Below, piece by piece: positions 1 through 10,625 of a stretch of 64,000 nucleotides of DNA. Position 1 is the first letter of the stretch. Every line of letters begins with the position of its first letter. Source of the DNA: Candidula unifasciata (Eukaryota > Mollusca > Gastropoda > Stylommatophora > Geomitridae). The notes beneath the pieces were generated by a model. It was not told the DNA's origin. It ran no database searches and saw only the letters and a program-made list of their open reading frames with translations. The stretch lies in the NCBI GenBank assembly GCA_905116865.2, contig CAJHNH020008401.1, positions 62,001 to 126,000 on the forward strand, read 5' to 3'. The translations under genes and the position numbers were made by a program.

Positions 1-239
1 TGCTGCTCAAATATTCGTTTTCCTCTTTTGTATCGGTTCCATATGCTCAGGTCAGACCGTCAGGTGTGCTGCCTGTATGAATTTCCGTGTCAGTTGCAGG
101 TCCTTCATGGCTTCCCACATTGTGCTTTTGAGGCCAAGTTTCTCTTCATACTCAAATATTCTGATTAACAACATCAAAGTAAACGTAACATTCATCATCA
201 TCATGTGCTGCTAAGTGTAGGTGCTCACACATCTTCACA

Positions 240-1520
240 GATCATGATCCCTGGCTGCTTGGAACAGCTCTCTTAATGATATCCCTCCATGCCATCATTT
301 CAGCCCATCCAGCATCATCTCTCTTTGTCTGCCCCTAAACCTCTTTCCACTGATTTTTGTTTTGTTTTAGTTGTTACGATGTTTTCAAATACCTCTCTTC
401 TCATTACGTGGCCAAAAAACAGTGTTTGTCACCCTCTTATTGTTGTATATAGAAATCTACTTTCATTCACTTCTTTCAAACAATCGTTGTTAGTTAAGCA
501 TTCTAACTTATATGTTTGATGCATTTCTTGTTATTTATCCAAATTTGATCTGTTATGTTTGATGCATTTCTTGTTATTTATCAAAATGTGATCTGTTTGA
601 TTATAAGTTTTCTTGTCACATGATTGCCAAGTTTGTTAATGTACATTTTTTTTTTAAATCTGGTGCTGCTTTTTTGTAGTCCTTTGGCTACTACGAAGCT
701 GATTAATATCCATTCATTATGTTTGAATTTGTATGTATGTTTTCCATGCCTGCTAAATTTTTATTGGTGTTTTTGCATTGAAATCTCCTAAGAATCTATA
801 CGTCCTGTTTTTGAGTTTCATCTGTGATATTCTCAAGCTCTTATTAATCTTATCTAATATCATCTTCTTTATCTTCAGTGGGTGCATGCTCATTAATCTC
901 CGTGATATTTCTCCATTTTATTTTTATTCGTAACTTAATGATCTTGTCATAAACAACTTAAAATGTATAATACCCACAGAAGTTTTTCATGATGACAAAT
1001 CCTGTCCCTAGTTCATGACTCTTTTGAGTGTTTTTTTTGGGTATACTATGATCATTTCATTTTTCCCTGTGGTACCTTGTCCTGGCCACCTTGTTTCTTG
1101 AAATGCTGCTATGTAATTCTGTATTCTGATAACTCACGGGTCAGTTCTTAAGCGGCTCCAGCTCAAAAAGGGTGTGTACATTCCATGTTCCTACTCTCAG
1201 AAGTACTATAACGTTCCAGCTGAAATGGAGGCTTAGGTATCTGTTTCATGTTGAAATGAAGTTTAATGAAGGTGAGGGTGTCGGCTCTACGCTTCAGACT
1301 CCAACCAGGATTACCAGGACGACTCAGTGTCTCTTTTTCGGTTCTCTACCCTTTGACCTTTCTGGCTCGGGAGGCCCTGCTGGTAGCTACACAACAGCCA
1401 GTATAATTCTCAGGATCGTTGAGAAACACAGCACCCCCCCCCCCCCTCCCAGCAAGGCGGAGACACCTTCGGGGGGAGTGACCACTGCCCATACGGCTAT
1501 TTCCTTACCCATATAGTACT
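240..1520 (-). mobile_element. Degenerate, internally deleted RTE-like non-LTR retrotransposon (endonuclease start plus C-terminal end)
   Basis: Read on the minus strand, about 1190-1170 encodes a GTWNVHTL motif typical of the start of an APE-type (EEP) endonuclease. About 900-860 gives NEHAPTEDKED and about 795 gives GDFNAK, both standard endonuclease motifs. About 425-240 gives an FGHVMRRE motif and a basic tail typical of the C-terminus of the same kind of polyprotein. The reverse transcriptase core between them is missing, so the copy is internally deleted. Frames are broken by stops and shifts. Sequence from 1520 to 1195 looks like its 5' untranslated region and holds a short C-run at 1434-1447. 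Clade assignment is by motif style only. Confidence 0.6.
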
Positions 1521-1971
1521 GCAGGTTGCACCCTGTTGGTGTAGCCATTACAGGTGCCCTAATTATAATGTTTTATTTTTTGTTTTTAAACCTGAATGAG
1601 GTGATGGGATCTACCTCGCTGGTCTGCTGGATTGTATTTTAAACCTTTAGATAGCAGCTCGGAGAGTTTGAAACCCATCTATCGATCCAAAAAATAAATC
1701 TTGACAAACTGACATCTTGGCACTCAAGTGGTGTTGGTTGAAATGCCTTCTCATCGAATGACAGTTGCCAGTGCTTCCCATCAGATGCTAGACTGCAGAC
1801 CGTCCTTCCCTCGACACTTAACATCAAAAAAGGAAGTTGATGAAGTTATAATGATTAAACAAGCTTGTATATGATCCAAAATGGATGTTCTAATGTGGTT
1901 TTTTTTTTGGTGAGAAACAAAAACATGCATGAGCATTGTATAGTTTTAATGTTGTTATTAATTTTTAACAG

Positions 1972-2152
1972 GTGCAGTATTGGAAATCAAATGAGAACAT
2001 TTTAAGTGCTAGAGAGGTTGATTTTGGTAAGACAAGTACAGGGGTGATTCGCAACTTGAGCTCCAGTGAATTGTATGAACTGAGAGTGTATGGTTACAGT
2101 AAAGGTGGACAAGGAAAGCGGAGTTCTCCAACTGTTTATTTCACTGTAGGAG
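1972..2152 (+). CDS. Contactin-like GPI-anchored adhesion protein, internal exon (second half of last FN3 domain)
   Basis: A 181-nt exon bounded by a T-rich acceptor ending in ACAG (1968-1971) and a GGAG/GTAATA donor at 2153. It starts in phase 0 and ends with one base of a split codon. The 60 residues begin VQYWKSNENILSAREVD and continue with the NLSSSELYELRVYGYSKGG pattern of a fibronectin type III domain: tyrosine corner (YELRV), then G-x-G and a terminal FTVGG strand. The YWK start and the domain's place just before a GPI tail match the last FN3 domain of contactins (six Ig plus four FN3 domains, neuronal or septate-junction adhesion). The first half of the domain would lie upstream of the window. 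The split codon joins exactly to the exon at 5930. Another FN3-containing GPI protein cannot be excluded. Confidence 0.78.
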
Positions 2153-2404
2153 GTAATATATTTTATTATATTTTCATATATAGTGATAAAAACATTTAAC
2201 TTAAAAAAAAACTATACCCTAATTTTTTTTCCAGGATGGACATTTCTGTAATTAAATTGCTACCACCACTGCATATGATCTAATATTTTCAGTAAAGTAT
2301 TCAGCTGTTATTTGTATCTTTATTCTTTTCACTTGTGTTCAGAGGTGTTGTAAAAACATATTGATTTTAATTATTCATGTTCAACACTGGCAAAATTGTT
2401 TAAA

Positions 2405-2660
2405 GCAGCAGAGCCTTACTACAAACTGTTGAGAACAGTGTTTTACAGCAAATCTTCTGACCCATCAAAGATGCAAGCAGCAGAGAATGGAGAGTGAAAA
2501 GTAACAACAAAATGCGTGGTCTGTTTAAATCACCACTCATTACTAGCATCAGGAGAGCTAATATACAGTGATGAATGGAAGGATAAAAAAACTGCATCCA
2601 CAAAAGAGTTGAATGGGAGTAGACCACAAGGCAGATCAAAAAGACAATAGAAAGATATAA
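2405..2660 (+). mobile_element. Non-LTR retrotransposon C-terminal fragment (sense strand)
   Basis: The sequence aligns by eye with 33440-33735: shared landmarks include the LLRTV/VLRQ stretch, the DPSK/PIKDAN segment, KSNNK/RSNN, the SPLITSI/SLLITGI run and the GRP-x-GR basic motif. It is the 3' coding end of a RTE-like LINE with stops and frameshifts. It runs directly into the 35-bp tandem array, which seems to have grown from its GRPKRQ-KDIIK segment. Confidence 0.6.
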
Positions 2661-3022
2661 TTAAGGCAGACCAAAAAGACAATAGAAAGATATAATTAAG
2701 GCAGACCACAAAGACAATAGAAAGATATAATTAAGGCAGACCACAAAGACAATAGAAAGATACAAGTAAGGCAGACCAAAAAGACAATAGAAAGATATAA
2801 TTAAGGCAGTCCAAAAAGACTATAGAAAGATATAATTAAGGCAGACCAAAAAGACAATAGAAAGATATAATTAAGGCAGACCACAAAGACAATAGAAAGA
2901 TTTTATTAAGGCAGACCACAAAGACAATAGAAAGATACAAGTAAGGCAGACCAAAAAGACAATAGAAAGATATAATTAAGGCAGTCCAAAAATACAATAG
3001 AAAGATATAATTAAGATAGACC
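2646..3022 (+). repeat. 35-bp minisatellite, left block
   Basis: About eleven units of a 35-bp monomer (key core AAAAAGACAATAGAAAGATA), with variants such as CACAAAGAC and AAATAC. Read in sense, one unit encodes GRPKRQ-stop-KDIIK, matching the GRP-R-R-W-KD tail of the adjacent LINE fragment with the tryptophan codon changed to TAG. The array resumes at 4303 after a 1.27-kb LINE insertion. Confidence 0.85.
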
Positions 3023-3101
3023 AAAAAGACAATCATCATCATCATCATGTAGCAGGTCCTTTGCAGAACGTCGCTCTCATCACAGTCTGCCTGAAAGAAA
3101 C

Positions 3102-3482
3102 TTAGTCTCTTGCCAGTTCTCCTGCCTCATATACTTTCATACTCAAGGAGTCACTTATATCCTGTGCCCATCTTCGTGTCGGTCGGCCCCTGCCCCTCCT
3201 TCCTGGTACCATGCCTTCTGCTATAGTTTTTTCCAATCCGTCGTGGCGCTTGATATGACCAAAATATTTCAGCTTCCGAGAAAGGATGCTGTTTATTAGC
3301 CAGTCTTCCTTGATGTTCATATCTTTTAAGATGTCAATATTTCTCCTCTTTTTTGTCCAAGATATTCTGATAATCTTTCTATAGCATTTCAGCTCAAAAG
3401 CCCCTATTCTCTTTCTTAAGGACTGAGAGATAGTCCATGACTCACATCCGTATGTAGCTACAGGGAAGATGCATGCTCTCAA
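3102..3482 (-). pseudogene. C-terminal domain of the same truncated LINE
   Basis: A 126-residue frame continues the reverse transcriptase after a frameshift. It has the thumb pattern ATYGCESWTI, the FELKCYRKIIRISW segment, LKYFGHIKRHDGLEKT, and the basic GRRGRGRPTRRWAQDI tail. That tail is the diagnostic end of this LINE type. The 3' UTR is short and ends in the trinucleotide tail. Confidence 0.8.
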
Positions 3483-3515
3483 AATTCTAATTTTTATCTC
3501 CTTGCTGGTGCTTAA

Positions 3516-4277
3516 TCATAGACTTTTAAGGCTGTTCAATCTTTGCATTGCCAAGGCCATCCTCCTTTTAATTTCTGTTGAACAATCTGAATTGCTGTTT
3601 ATTATAGATCCTAGATATTCAAAGTTTGTGACATTTTCAATTTCTTCATTATTTATTGTTATTTTTGGGTGACAGCCAGTTTTATCTGTAGACATTATTT
3701 TCGTTTTCTTTAAATTCAAGAACAGATTTTGATCTTCACTGTGCTTTTGGACAGACAATATTAAATTTTCGATTCCCTTTACGCTGTTCGAAAGGAGGAC
3801 TGTGTCATCTGCGTAGCGGAGTTCCGGAATAGGGTTGCCACCAATTTTGAGCGGATCATAACTGTCACAAGTCTGGTCATTTTTGACATTTCTCATTATA
3901 TTTTCTGAATATATATTGAATAAGTATGGTGAGAGAATGCACCCCTGCCTCACCCCCTTTTGCACCTCGAACCAATCAGATATTTCACCAGCTGCTCTGA
4001 TGGCTGCTTGTTGTTCATGATAAAGATTTTCAATTAAATGCACTAAATGAGCTGGAAACCCCATACTTTTCATAATAGTCCACAATTTGTGGTGCTGGAC
4101 ACAATCAAATGCCTTGCTATAATCAATAAAACAAGCATGAAGATCTTTGTTGTATTCTCTGCATTTTTCAAAAATTATTCTCATGTTAAAGATGTGATCC
4201 CTAGTTCCCCTACCCTGTCTGAAACCCGCTTGTGCTTCATCTAGCTCATATTGTAGTTTCCTTTCAATCCTTTTCAT
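3516..4277 (-). pseudogene. Reverse transcriptase core of truncated LINE
   Basis: A 253-residue open frame covers the finger and palm of a non-LTR reverse transcriptase. Visible motifs in order: [25 protein letters not shown] with the first catalytic Asp; [17 protein letters not shown]; and RYADDTVLL with the catalytic YADD box. After these come the [10 protein letters not shown] and FEYLGSIIN segments. The catalytic residues are intact, but the copy lacks the endonuclease and 5' half, and the frame is lost near 3500 before the C-terminal part. It is a dead 5'-truncated copy, though relatively young because the frames are long. The family is RTE-like by motif style; a phylogeny would be needed for the clade. 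Confidence 0.82.
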
Positions 4278-4302
4278 GATAATTCGTAAAAGAATTTTGC
4301 TA

Positions 4303-4435
4303 AAAAAGACAATAGAAAGATATAATTAAGATAGACCAAAAAGACAATATAAAGATATAATTAAGGCAGACCAAAAAGACAATAGAAAGATATAATTAAG
4401 GCAGACCAAAAAGACAATAGAAAGATATAATAAAC
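4303..4435 (+). repeat. 35-bp minisatellite, right block
   Basis: Three to four further units of the same monomer as 2646-3022, resuming immediately after the LINE insertion. Confidence 0.8.
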
Positions 4436-4480
4436 ACTTAGAGTCACCCGATGGAAAGAAAAGCAATGACAGATGAATGC

Positions 4481-4835
4481 AGGTGGTTGACATCTGCAGC
4501 AGGTGGTTGACATCTGCAGCAGGTGGTTGACATCTGCAGCAGGTGGTTGACATCTGCAGCAGGTGGTTGACATCTGCAGCAAGTGGTTGACAGCAGCAGG
4601 TGGTTGACATCTGCTGTAGGTGGTTGACATCTGCAGCAGGTGGTTGACATCTGCTGTAGGTGGTTGACATCTGCAGCAGGTGGTTGACATCTGCTGTAGG
4701 TGGTTGACATCTGCAGCAGGTGGTTGACATCTGCTGTAGGTGGTTGACATCTGCAGCAGGTGGTTGACATCTGCTGTAGGTGGTTGACATCTGCAGCAGG
4801 TGGTTGACATCTGCAGCAGGTGGTTGACATCTACA
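4481..4835 (+). repeat. 20-bp minisatellite with alternating variants
   Basis: About seventeen copies of AGGTGGTTGACATCTGCAGC and its variant ending CTGCTGT. The central part alternates the two variants as a 40-bp higher-order unit. The flank after the array (ACAGCAGTGAACCTGAGGGA) matches the LINE end at 33810-33850, so the array sits inside the same retroelement remnant. Open frames here on the minus strand (CRCQPPAADVNHL repeats) are artefacts. Confidence 0.88.
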
Positions 4836-4884
4836 GCAGTGAACCTGAGGGACTTGGTATGCTAGAGGAGGACAATGTGATGAA

Positions 4885-5840
4885 TGAGCCTGTAAATCAC
4901 TGCACATTTTCTCGAATCATGGAATCAAACTTGACACGGCCACCCTTATTTCCTTCTCCACATTGATTTTTGCTCTATGCTTGCTTTTTATTACAGCGAC
5001 CGCCGAAAACCCAGCTTTGCACAAATACGACGTCGAAAATGGAGTTAAAATCTACTGAGCCTTATCACTTAGAAGGGAATAGTCATCTTTTATTGAAATC
5101 CAAAATTCTGTCATTTCCATGCTGTCAAATTTTGCTTTCAAAGTAAATTGAGAGGGAGCACTAGCGTTAAATGTATCTTGATTCGATGCAAACTTATTTC
5201 ATTTTGAAAATATTTCTCAAACCAGATCATTAGCTGTGATAAATGCTCCCCAAGCATGGATTTTATATCTCAAGAAAGATCGAGTTCATTTGATGTCAAA
5301 ATTTGCTGTAATATTGGAAAACAATCTTTGCCTGCATCTTTATTGAATTTTCTTTTCCATAATTTGATTTTTTTTTTTTAAAGCTGATATTTTTTCGCTG
5401 GATTTCAAAAGGTCCATATTTTTTCCATGCAGAGCAATTAAGATAATTCAGCTTTTCAAAAATGTTACATAAATATGCCAGTCTTATTACAAAAAATCGG
5501 CATATGGAAAATAGTTTGCATCTCTGTATCCTTCTTCTTTAAAGAAAATGCAAATTCATTGTCACAATTCAAAGGTGCATGATAAAACATTACCATGAGA
5601 GAGCCATTGTACACTGCTATAGTACAACAAAGACAAGTGTTAGGTTCCCATATCCTCACACAGTTTAAAAAAAAAAAACCTTTAGAGCTATATTTTCCTA
5701 GCATGTTTTCTACTGTCATAGACTTATTGTAACAGGCCAGGTGTTCATAAAAGTTTTTAAAAAAAATTGGGCATTACCAAGAATTCAAAGCTGCTCTATG
5801 ACACAAGAATGTTTTCTGCTGCGAGCACTATCATTAGCCA
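4885..5840 (-). pseudogene. hAT-superfamily transposase pseudogene in the contactin intron
   Basis: On the minus strand the sequence encodes, across several frames, the C-terminal half of a hAT transposase. An LCEDMG motif, YYSSVQWLSHGNVLS and an F-KEEGY segment lie near 5660-5500. Near 5090-4990 come a WISI-DYSLLSDKA-like block and TPFSTSYLCKAGFSAVAVIKSK, the classic hAT dimerisation region. SLIPRFEKMCSDLQAHSSH resembles the usual end of ZBED/SCAN-associated hAT transposases. Many stops and shifts show it is dead. No terminal inverted repeats or 8-bp duplication were recognised. Confidence 0.68.
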
Positions 5841-5929
5841 CTATGGTCAGTCATTCAGTAAGAATTAATGTGTACAAATTAATTTATGATTGCTCTGATC
5901 TGGCCTGACTAAATTTGTTCCCCTTTCAG

Positions 5930-6048
5930 ATGGTCAGATTCAAATCAACACAGAAACAACAGACATTCTGAGTGATGGTCCAGCCAGAAATCCTTCTGCA
6001 TTTATTGTTTTTATTTTTGCATTTGTAACATTGTTTTTAAAACTATAG
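5930..6048 (+). CDS. Contactin-like protein, terminal exon with GPI-attachment signal
   Basis: The acceptor CCCCTTTCAG ends at 5929. The first two bases complete the split codon from the exon ending at 2152, giving G-D-G-Q at the junction. About 39 residues follow to the TAG at 6046-6048. The peptide has a polar spacer rich in T and D, then S-D-G as a probable omega site (S-D-G-P), a short spacer (PARNP), and an uninterrupted hydrophobic tail SAFIVFIFAFVTLFL ending K-L-stop. That is the classic layout for GPI transamidase cleavage, which would place the mature protein on the outer plasma membrane. The fit of phase, domain order and GPI tail makes this the true 3' end of the gene. The intron between the two exons is 3.8 kb and full of transposon debris. 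Confidence 0.85.
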
Positions 6049-6140
6049 ACATGAAATTTTCTCATGTTGATATTAAATTTGTTGTAAAAATATTGCATTT
6101 ATGTGAAAGTATTAATAAAACACTCTACAATTGCCTATTA
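6049..6140 (+). promoter_or_regulatory. Contactin-like 3' UTR with poly(A) signal
   Basis: A canonical AATAAA lies at 6114-6119, about 65 bases after the stop codon in AT-rich sequence. Cleavage would be expected within roughly 10-30 bases. The short 3' UTR is inferred from this signal only. Confidence 0.65.
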
Positions 6141-6144
6141 TGAA

Positions 6145-6550
6145 TCGTGAATTAAGAATCGAAATATCAGCACTCAGGACACTCCTATAAGTGCTCCGTC
6201 CCCATTCAGCAGCAAACAAAAAATTCCAGTTCTGATAGTACCAGTAACTGTTTGACTGTTATATCTGTCTTGCCTTTACCTTGAGTGCTGAGTGTCAGCC
6301 AGATCCCCTGGTAACTCCTCGCAGCGCATTCTCCCCAGACTGTAATGTTCTGTTTGTGCCTCTGCACTGTTTGCTCACTCTCAAAGGGCCCTTACAACAT
6401 TTAGTTTGTCACACATCAGTTCACCACCAAGTGGTGAAGAACCGGCTGGTCTGTCTGCCTCTTCATTTCGCAACACACCGGCATAGGACTTGGAGAAAAT
6501 ATCCAAAGGATGCTGGGACCTATGAAGTGATGTTTGCTTAGGTGAAATTT
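6145..6550 (-). mobile_element. Dispersed LINE-derived repeat, copy A
   Basis: This stretch matches 7275-7570 in the same direction at roughly 80 percent by eye (shared landmarks: CAGCACTCAGGACAC, AGATCCCCTGGTAACTCCTCG, CACCAAGTGGT). Minus-strand reading resembles the C-terminal tail of a RNaseH-bearing LINE. The flanking strand mix indicates stacked fragments. Confidence 0.5.
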
Positions 6551-6559
6551 AAACAACCG

Positions 6560-6765
6560 ATCAACATCATGGCACAAGGGTAGTAATCCATAAGTGCTCC
6601 GTTCTACTTTTAATCCAAGCCCAATTCCTAAGAATCTCAGCGCAGTGCACAAACTCCATAATACTGGTGAGGATCCTGATCTCAAGCCATCGGAAGGCAG
6701 CAGTGACTGCCTCCAACTCTATTCTCAAAGTAGACAGAGATATTATAAGCCAGGCATCCATTCGC
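6560..6765 (-). pseudogene. RNase H fragment of an I-like LINE
   Basis: The minus-strand frame has IELEAVTAAFRWLE followed by ILTSIM, resembling the E-containing helix and second strand of a LINE RNase H domain (compare the intact form near 42850-42780). It is short and degraded. Confidence 0.4.
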
Positions 6766-7119
6766 TTTTGCTCTTCATCTGCCTCTCTTTAAAGATAATC
6801 ACATCACCTGGTCAGGAATTATGAATCATTTGTTAAACTTCTGATTCTGCAGCACCAGCTGTCCAGTCCCTGCACTCATGACCTCAAGTGTTTAGAACCT
6901 TACACAAATCTGATTCTTGCTCGGACACTTTGACCCACTCCTCTTCTGGCTCACATTTATCAAGCCTGCACACATGTCCAATGGTGTCTTCAGCCTCCAC
7001 CATCCAAGACCTTCCTCAATTCAGTCTGTGACCCTTAGTTTCACCTAGGGCTTCATACAGGAGGTGCTTCTTGTCTGTAGCTACTCTGAGATATGACTTT
7101 GCTTGAACTTTGAGCCTAT

Positions 7120-7265
7120 CTGCCCCAATATGGCAGCAATGGTCATAGAACAAAGAATGCTATTCACAATATTTCAGCTTGTGATCTTATCGGTAATAGA
7201 TTATGGACTTGGAATGCTTACAAATGCATACAAAATGAAGCCATGCGGGCAATTCTGGGGTGTAC
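7120..7265 (+). pseudogene. Reverse transcriptase thumb fragment of an I-like LINE
   Basis: Plus-strand reading gives VIEQRMLF, ILSVIDYGLG and, in another frame, QNEAMRAILGCT. The last motif matches QNEAMRIILGCT of the LINE at 43.4 kb. This is a degraded piece of the same family. Confidence 0.5.
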
Positions 7266-7274
7266 ATTGTTGAA

Positions 7275-7705
7275 CAATGAATTAAGAATTGCCATTACAG
7301 CACTCAGGACACCCCCGTAAGAGCTGCGTCCCCATCTTCAGCAGCAGTTAAAGAGTTCCAAATCCAATGGCACCTGTAACTGTCTGAGTCTATGTCCATC
7401 CGGCCTTTCCCCTGAGTATTGAGCACTGGCCAGATCCCCTTGTAACTCCTCGCAGCACCATTCTCTCCACACCGTAATGATTTATCTCTGCCTCTGCACT
7501 GTTCAATCACTCCCTAAGAGCCCTCACAACAGCCAGCTTGTCAAACATGTTTGCCACCAAGTGGTTTAGAACCATCTGGGATATACAAGAGACAGCCCAG
7601 TAGTATTTATATGATATATGCTTACACTGCCTACCATGAAAACCAGCACAACTTAGCAAGTTAAAAAAAAAAATGATGAGGAGAGGTGGTATTAGTTTTT
7701 GCACT
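7275..7705 (-). mobile_element. Dispersed LINE-derived repeat, copy B
   Basis: Second copy of the repeat at 6145-6550, 1.13 kb downstream in the same orientation. It follows the thumb fragment without a visible boundary. A G-run occurs just outside it at 7754-7772. Confidence 0.5.
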
Positions 7706-8059
7706 CATTTGTAAATTTACACTTTAATCAAAACATTTGCAAATTATGTATTGGGGGAGGGGGGGGGGGGGAATAATATTGTCTTAAGCTGAGTCCAAGA
7801 AACAGTATTTTCAAGGAATGTGTTGTGTGATTTACAGTGAATTATTATTCTCACATTCAGCTATTAAATTGTTTATTTGTGTAATTATTTTTAGCTCATT
7901 TTAATGGAGCTCAAGTCATTACTGTATTTGATCATAAGATCATGTTTGCAATGTTATACAGCTAAGAAACAAAATACTCTCAGTACATAATCTTAAATAT
8001 TTTTATTGAAGGAGTTGTTAGCTGAAGGAGTAGGCTGTCTTCTGACATTATGAGATATA

Positions 8060-8934
8060 CAAGGTCTGACAATTAATGAGACTGATTTTTTAATGGCCAA
8101 GACAAAAATGCTATCTATGAAGCAAAGCATGGAATCTAAAGATGCAACATTCATCTGTGATCTGGCAACTTCTCATTGCTGCTAGATAAGCAGAAAACAA
8201 TTTTGTAGACTTAGTCAGAGGTGAACTGTTACATAATCAGCACTGAGCAAAAAGCTAACATTAAATTATTTTTAAAACTCAGAAAAAGCACCACTTCTTC
8301 TTCTTCTTCACGTTCACCAGCTGTACACTCTGGCGGAAAGTTCTGGTTGTTCGTCCACTACTGAACTGCAGTCCTGCTCCAGAACATGAGTGTTGCGTGT
8401 GCATCAGTTTTACAAATCTCATTCTCTTGAATACAGACTGTTGGTTCCTTGCCTCTCCGGCAGATGCACTCCGACTTCAAAGGAAGCTCCCCAATTAGTC
8501 GACTCTTACGACATGCTTTTGGGTAGGCAGTGGGTCTATTCTTGTTTTCCCCTAAAATGGGGCCCCGGAACCCACACGGGGGAGAAAAGCACCACTGAAA
8601 CAGTTGAATTGATGCAACAAGTTTATGGGGATAATTGTTCATCTTGTGCAAAGATTTTCAGGTGGTACTCACAATTCAAAAGTGGTGTGGAAATGACTAC
8701 TAGTGCACCTAGACCTGGATGCTAAATTTATGTTTGTAATGATGAACTTATTGCAAAAGTCAGAGAATGGATACAAGAAGATCATTGTTTTACTGTGAGG
8801 ATGATGGCAGATGAATCTGGTGTTAATAGAGAGACCATTTATAATCAGATTCAGGTTATATCTTCAACAGTTGATTTTTTTAATTTTTATGGAATTAGTC
8901 TCATTACTTAATTGTCAGACCTTGTATGGTGGAT
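8060..8934 (+). mobile_element. Internally deleted mariner-like element with TIRs, hosting a SINE
   Basis: The ends form an inverted repeat: CAAGGTCTGACAATTAATGA at the left, with a matching reverse complement at the right (CTTAATTGTCAGACCTTG). TA dinucleotides flank both ends (8058-8059 and 8935-8936), the Tc1/mariner target duplication. Inside, 8597-8870 encodes the start of a mariner transposase: VELMQQVYGD, FRWYSQFKSG, then APRPG, and MMADESGVNRETIYNQI of the second helix-turn-helix. The sequence then jumps to the right terminus, so the catalytic DDE domain is deleted. A second, differently deleted copy lies at 23587-24190. Confidence 0.85.
8296..8584 (-). mobile_element. SINE family 1, copy 1 (inserted in the mariner)
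   Basis: A 289-bp insertion with a perfect 12-bp target duplication AAAAGCACCACT at 8284-8295 and 8585-8596. The minus-strand 3' tail is (GAA)n, seen as TCTTCTTCTTC at the left edge. Related copies occur at 25702-26040 and 58376-58545, sharing the CTGGCGGAAAG core and the CATCCGTTTTAC segment. No clear tRNA promoter boxes were assigned. Confidence 0.82.
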
Positions 8935-8999
8935 CCTTTATATATAAATATAGAATGGACTGGTGTAGGATCTGTCCTGCAATAAAGGATAAAGTGCAG

Positions 9000-9885
9000 G
9001 AGTAAAAAAATGTTAATAATTTTGTTCCTGTTTGCATCAGGATAACAGTTTTGTAATTAATTTGCTGCTGCATTGATATTGTTAGGTTCCTGATTCCAGT
9101 TTAAGTTGTTGATAGTAGTATATGTCTTTAGCATATCAACGTTCAGGTGTTTCTATTCTTCTGATCTGAAAAGGATCATGTTGTTGTTTTTAAATGTTTT
9201 CTCTAACATTCCACGTCATATTTTTAGTGTTTTTTTTTTTTTTTAAAGATCAAGAGGCATTTGGAATACTGTGCAACTCTCTGTTTTATACCACACCACT
9301 TTTGCTTATCCTCACATACAGAATTTTTGTATGGTCAGTATTTATTGGAAATCCCATCTTTTCCATTAGGCAATACCTGTGAAATCATGTCCTTTGTTTT
9401 TTCCCCAGTAATCTCAAGAGCCCCGGCTTATATTAAAAAAAAAAAAAGCTTTTCCAAAATATAACATCAGTGGGTTTTGAAGACCACTGAGTGTATGATG
9501 AGAGATCTTTACTAAATTAATTAGATCCAGAGATTTATTGATACTATCCATTTTTCTGGAACAGTCATCGATAAATGTCATCAGTCAACTATGGACCTTG
9601 CTTCTAGGCCTTGAGTGACTGCCATAGCATATCCTTAATAAAGAAATTAAAATAAACACCAAATTTAGCTTGTTAAATAAAAAATGTACAATAAAATATA
9701 CAAATATTTCCATTACTTTTTGTATTCCTAATCATTATTAAAAACAAAAGCTGCTTCAGACAATCATATATTTGAATGTAAACATGTGAACAGTATTGTC
9801 TTTTTTTTTCTAAACATATACTAGTTAGTGTACATTTTCCATGCTAATAAAGGTTTTGTTGTGACACTCAGCTGCCTTGTTAATT
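9000..9885. other. AT-rich intergenic sequence, no gene seen
   Basis: Contains homopolymer A and T runs (9231-9245, 9436-9448, 9800-9810) and no reading frame with recognisable content. Confidence 0.6.
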
Positions 9886-10625
9886 TATAAGGTTTGAACT
9901 TGTATACATCATTACCAAGTGTTTCATTGCAGCTGTGGTTTCTACAGCACATTATATCTAGATGTGATATAAATTTACAATTATATAGAATATTGCAAAC
10001 TATACTAAATAGACGAACGAGTTCAATGGAAGTAGATGAGAAGACAGGAGATAATAGTACTACTACTACATCATCATTGGTTCGGGTGACTGGTGGTGTG
10101 GTGGCTGTTTACAGCATAGCTGCAATATTGATGACTTTCGGCTGACATATCTGACTTCAGCGGACAGTTGTTCACTGGGTTAGGCTTCCCAGTTGGTTTT
10201 GTGAGGACATGGTGTATCCTTGTCTGTGTAGTGTCATCTTTGTCCCTTTATCTACAGGTGTCTACCACATGTAAACTTGCCAGCCTTCAGTGGAAAGGAG
10301 AGGCAGATCATAGGCATTCCCCACCATCCCCATTCCATAAATGCAGAGCTGACACATGGTCCTGGGCACACCCAAGTAATTGTCAATGTGCTGCACATGT
10401 CTGTATGTTGATCCCTACTGATCATGGGCTGCACCCTCTGGATATCAACATGGAGCAGACTGCATCTCCTGGACTTTGATGACCACACAAATAGGTACAT
10501 CCTCTTCATCTTTAACATTGTTGTAATATGACATTTAGCACAACAGTATAGGAAGAGTATGCACCAGACATGGCTTCTCCATTTATTCCCGACCCTCTGA
10601 AGAGTTGGGCCAGTGGTGGCAGACA

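Larger units (their letters stand above)
3034..4302 (-). mobile_element. 5'-truncated RTE-like LINE inserted in the 35-bp minisatellite
   Basis: A 1.27-kb minus-strand LINE copy. Its 3' end carries a (GAT)n tail, seen as CATCATCAT at 3034-3048. Its 5' end is truncated just before the [15 protein letters not shown] segment of the reverse transcriptase. AAAAAGACAAT occurs at both edges (3023-3033 and 4303-4313), as a target duplication would, but the target is a tandem array containing that word, so this is weak evidence. The tandem array continues unchanged on both sides, so insertion came after array expansion. Confidence 0.85.
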
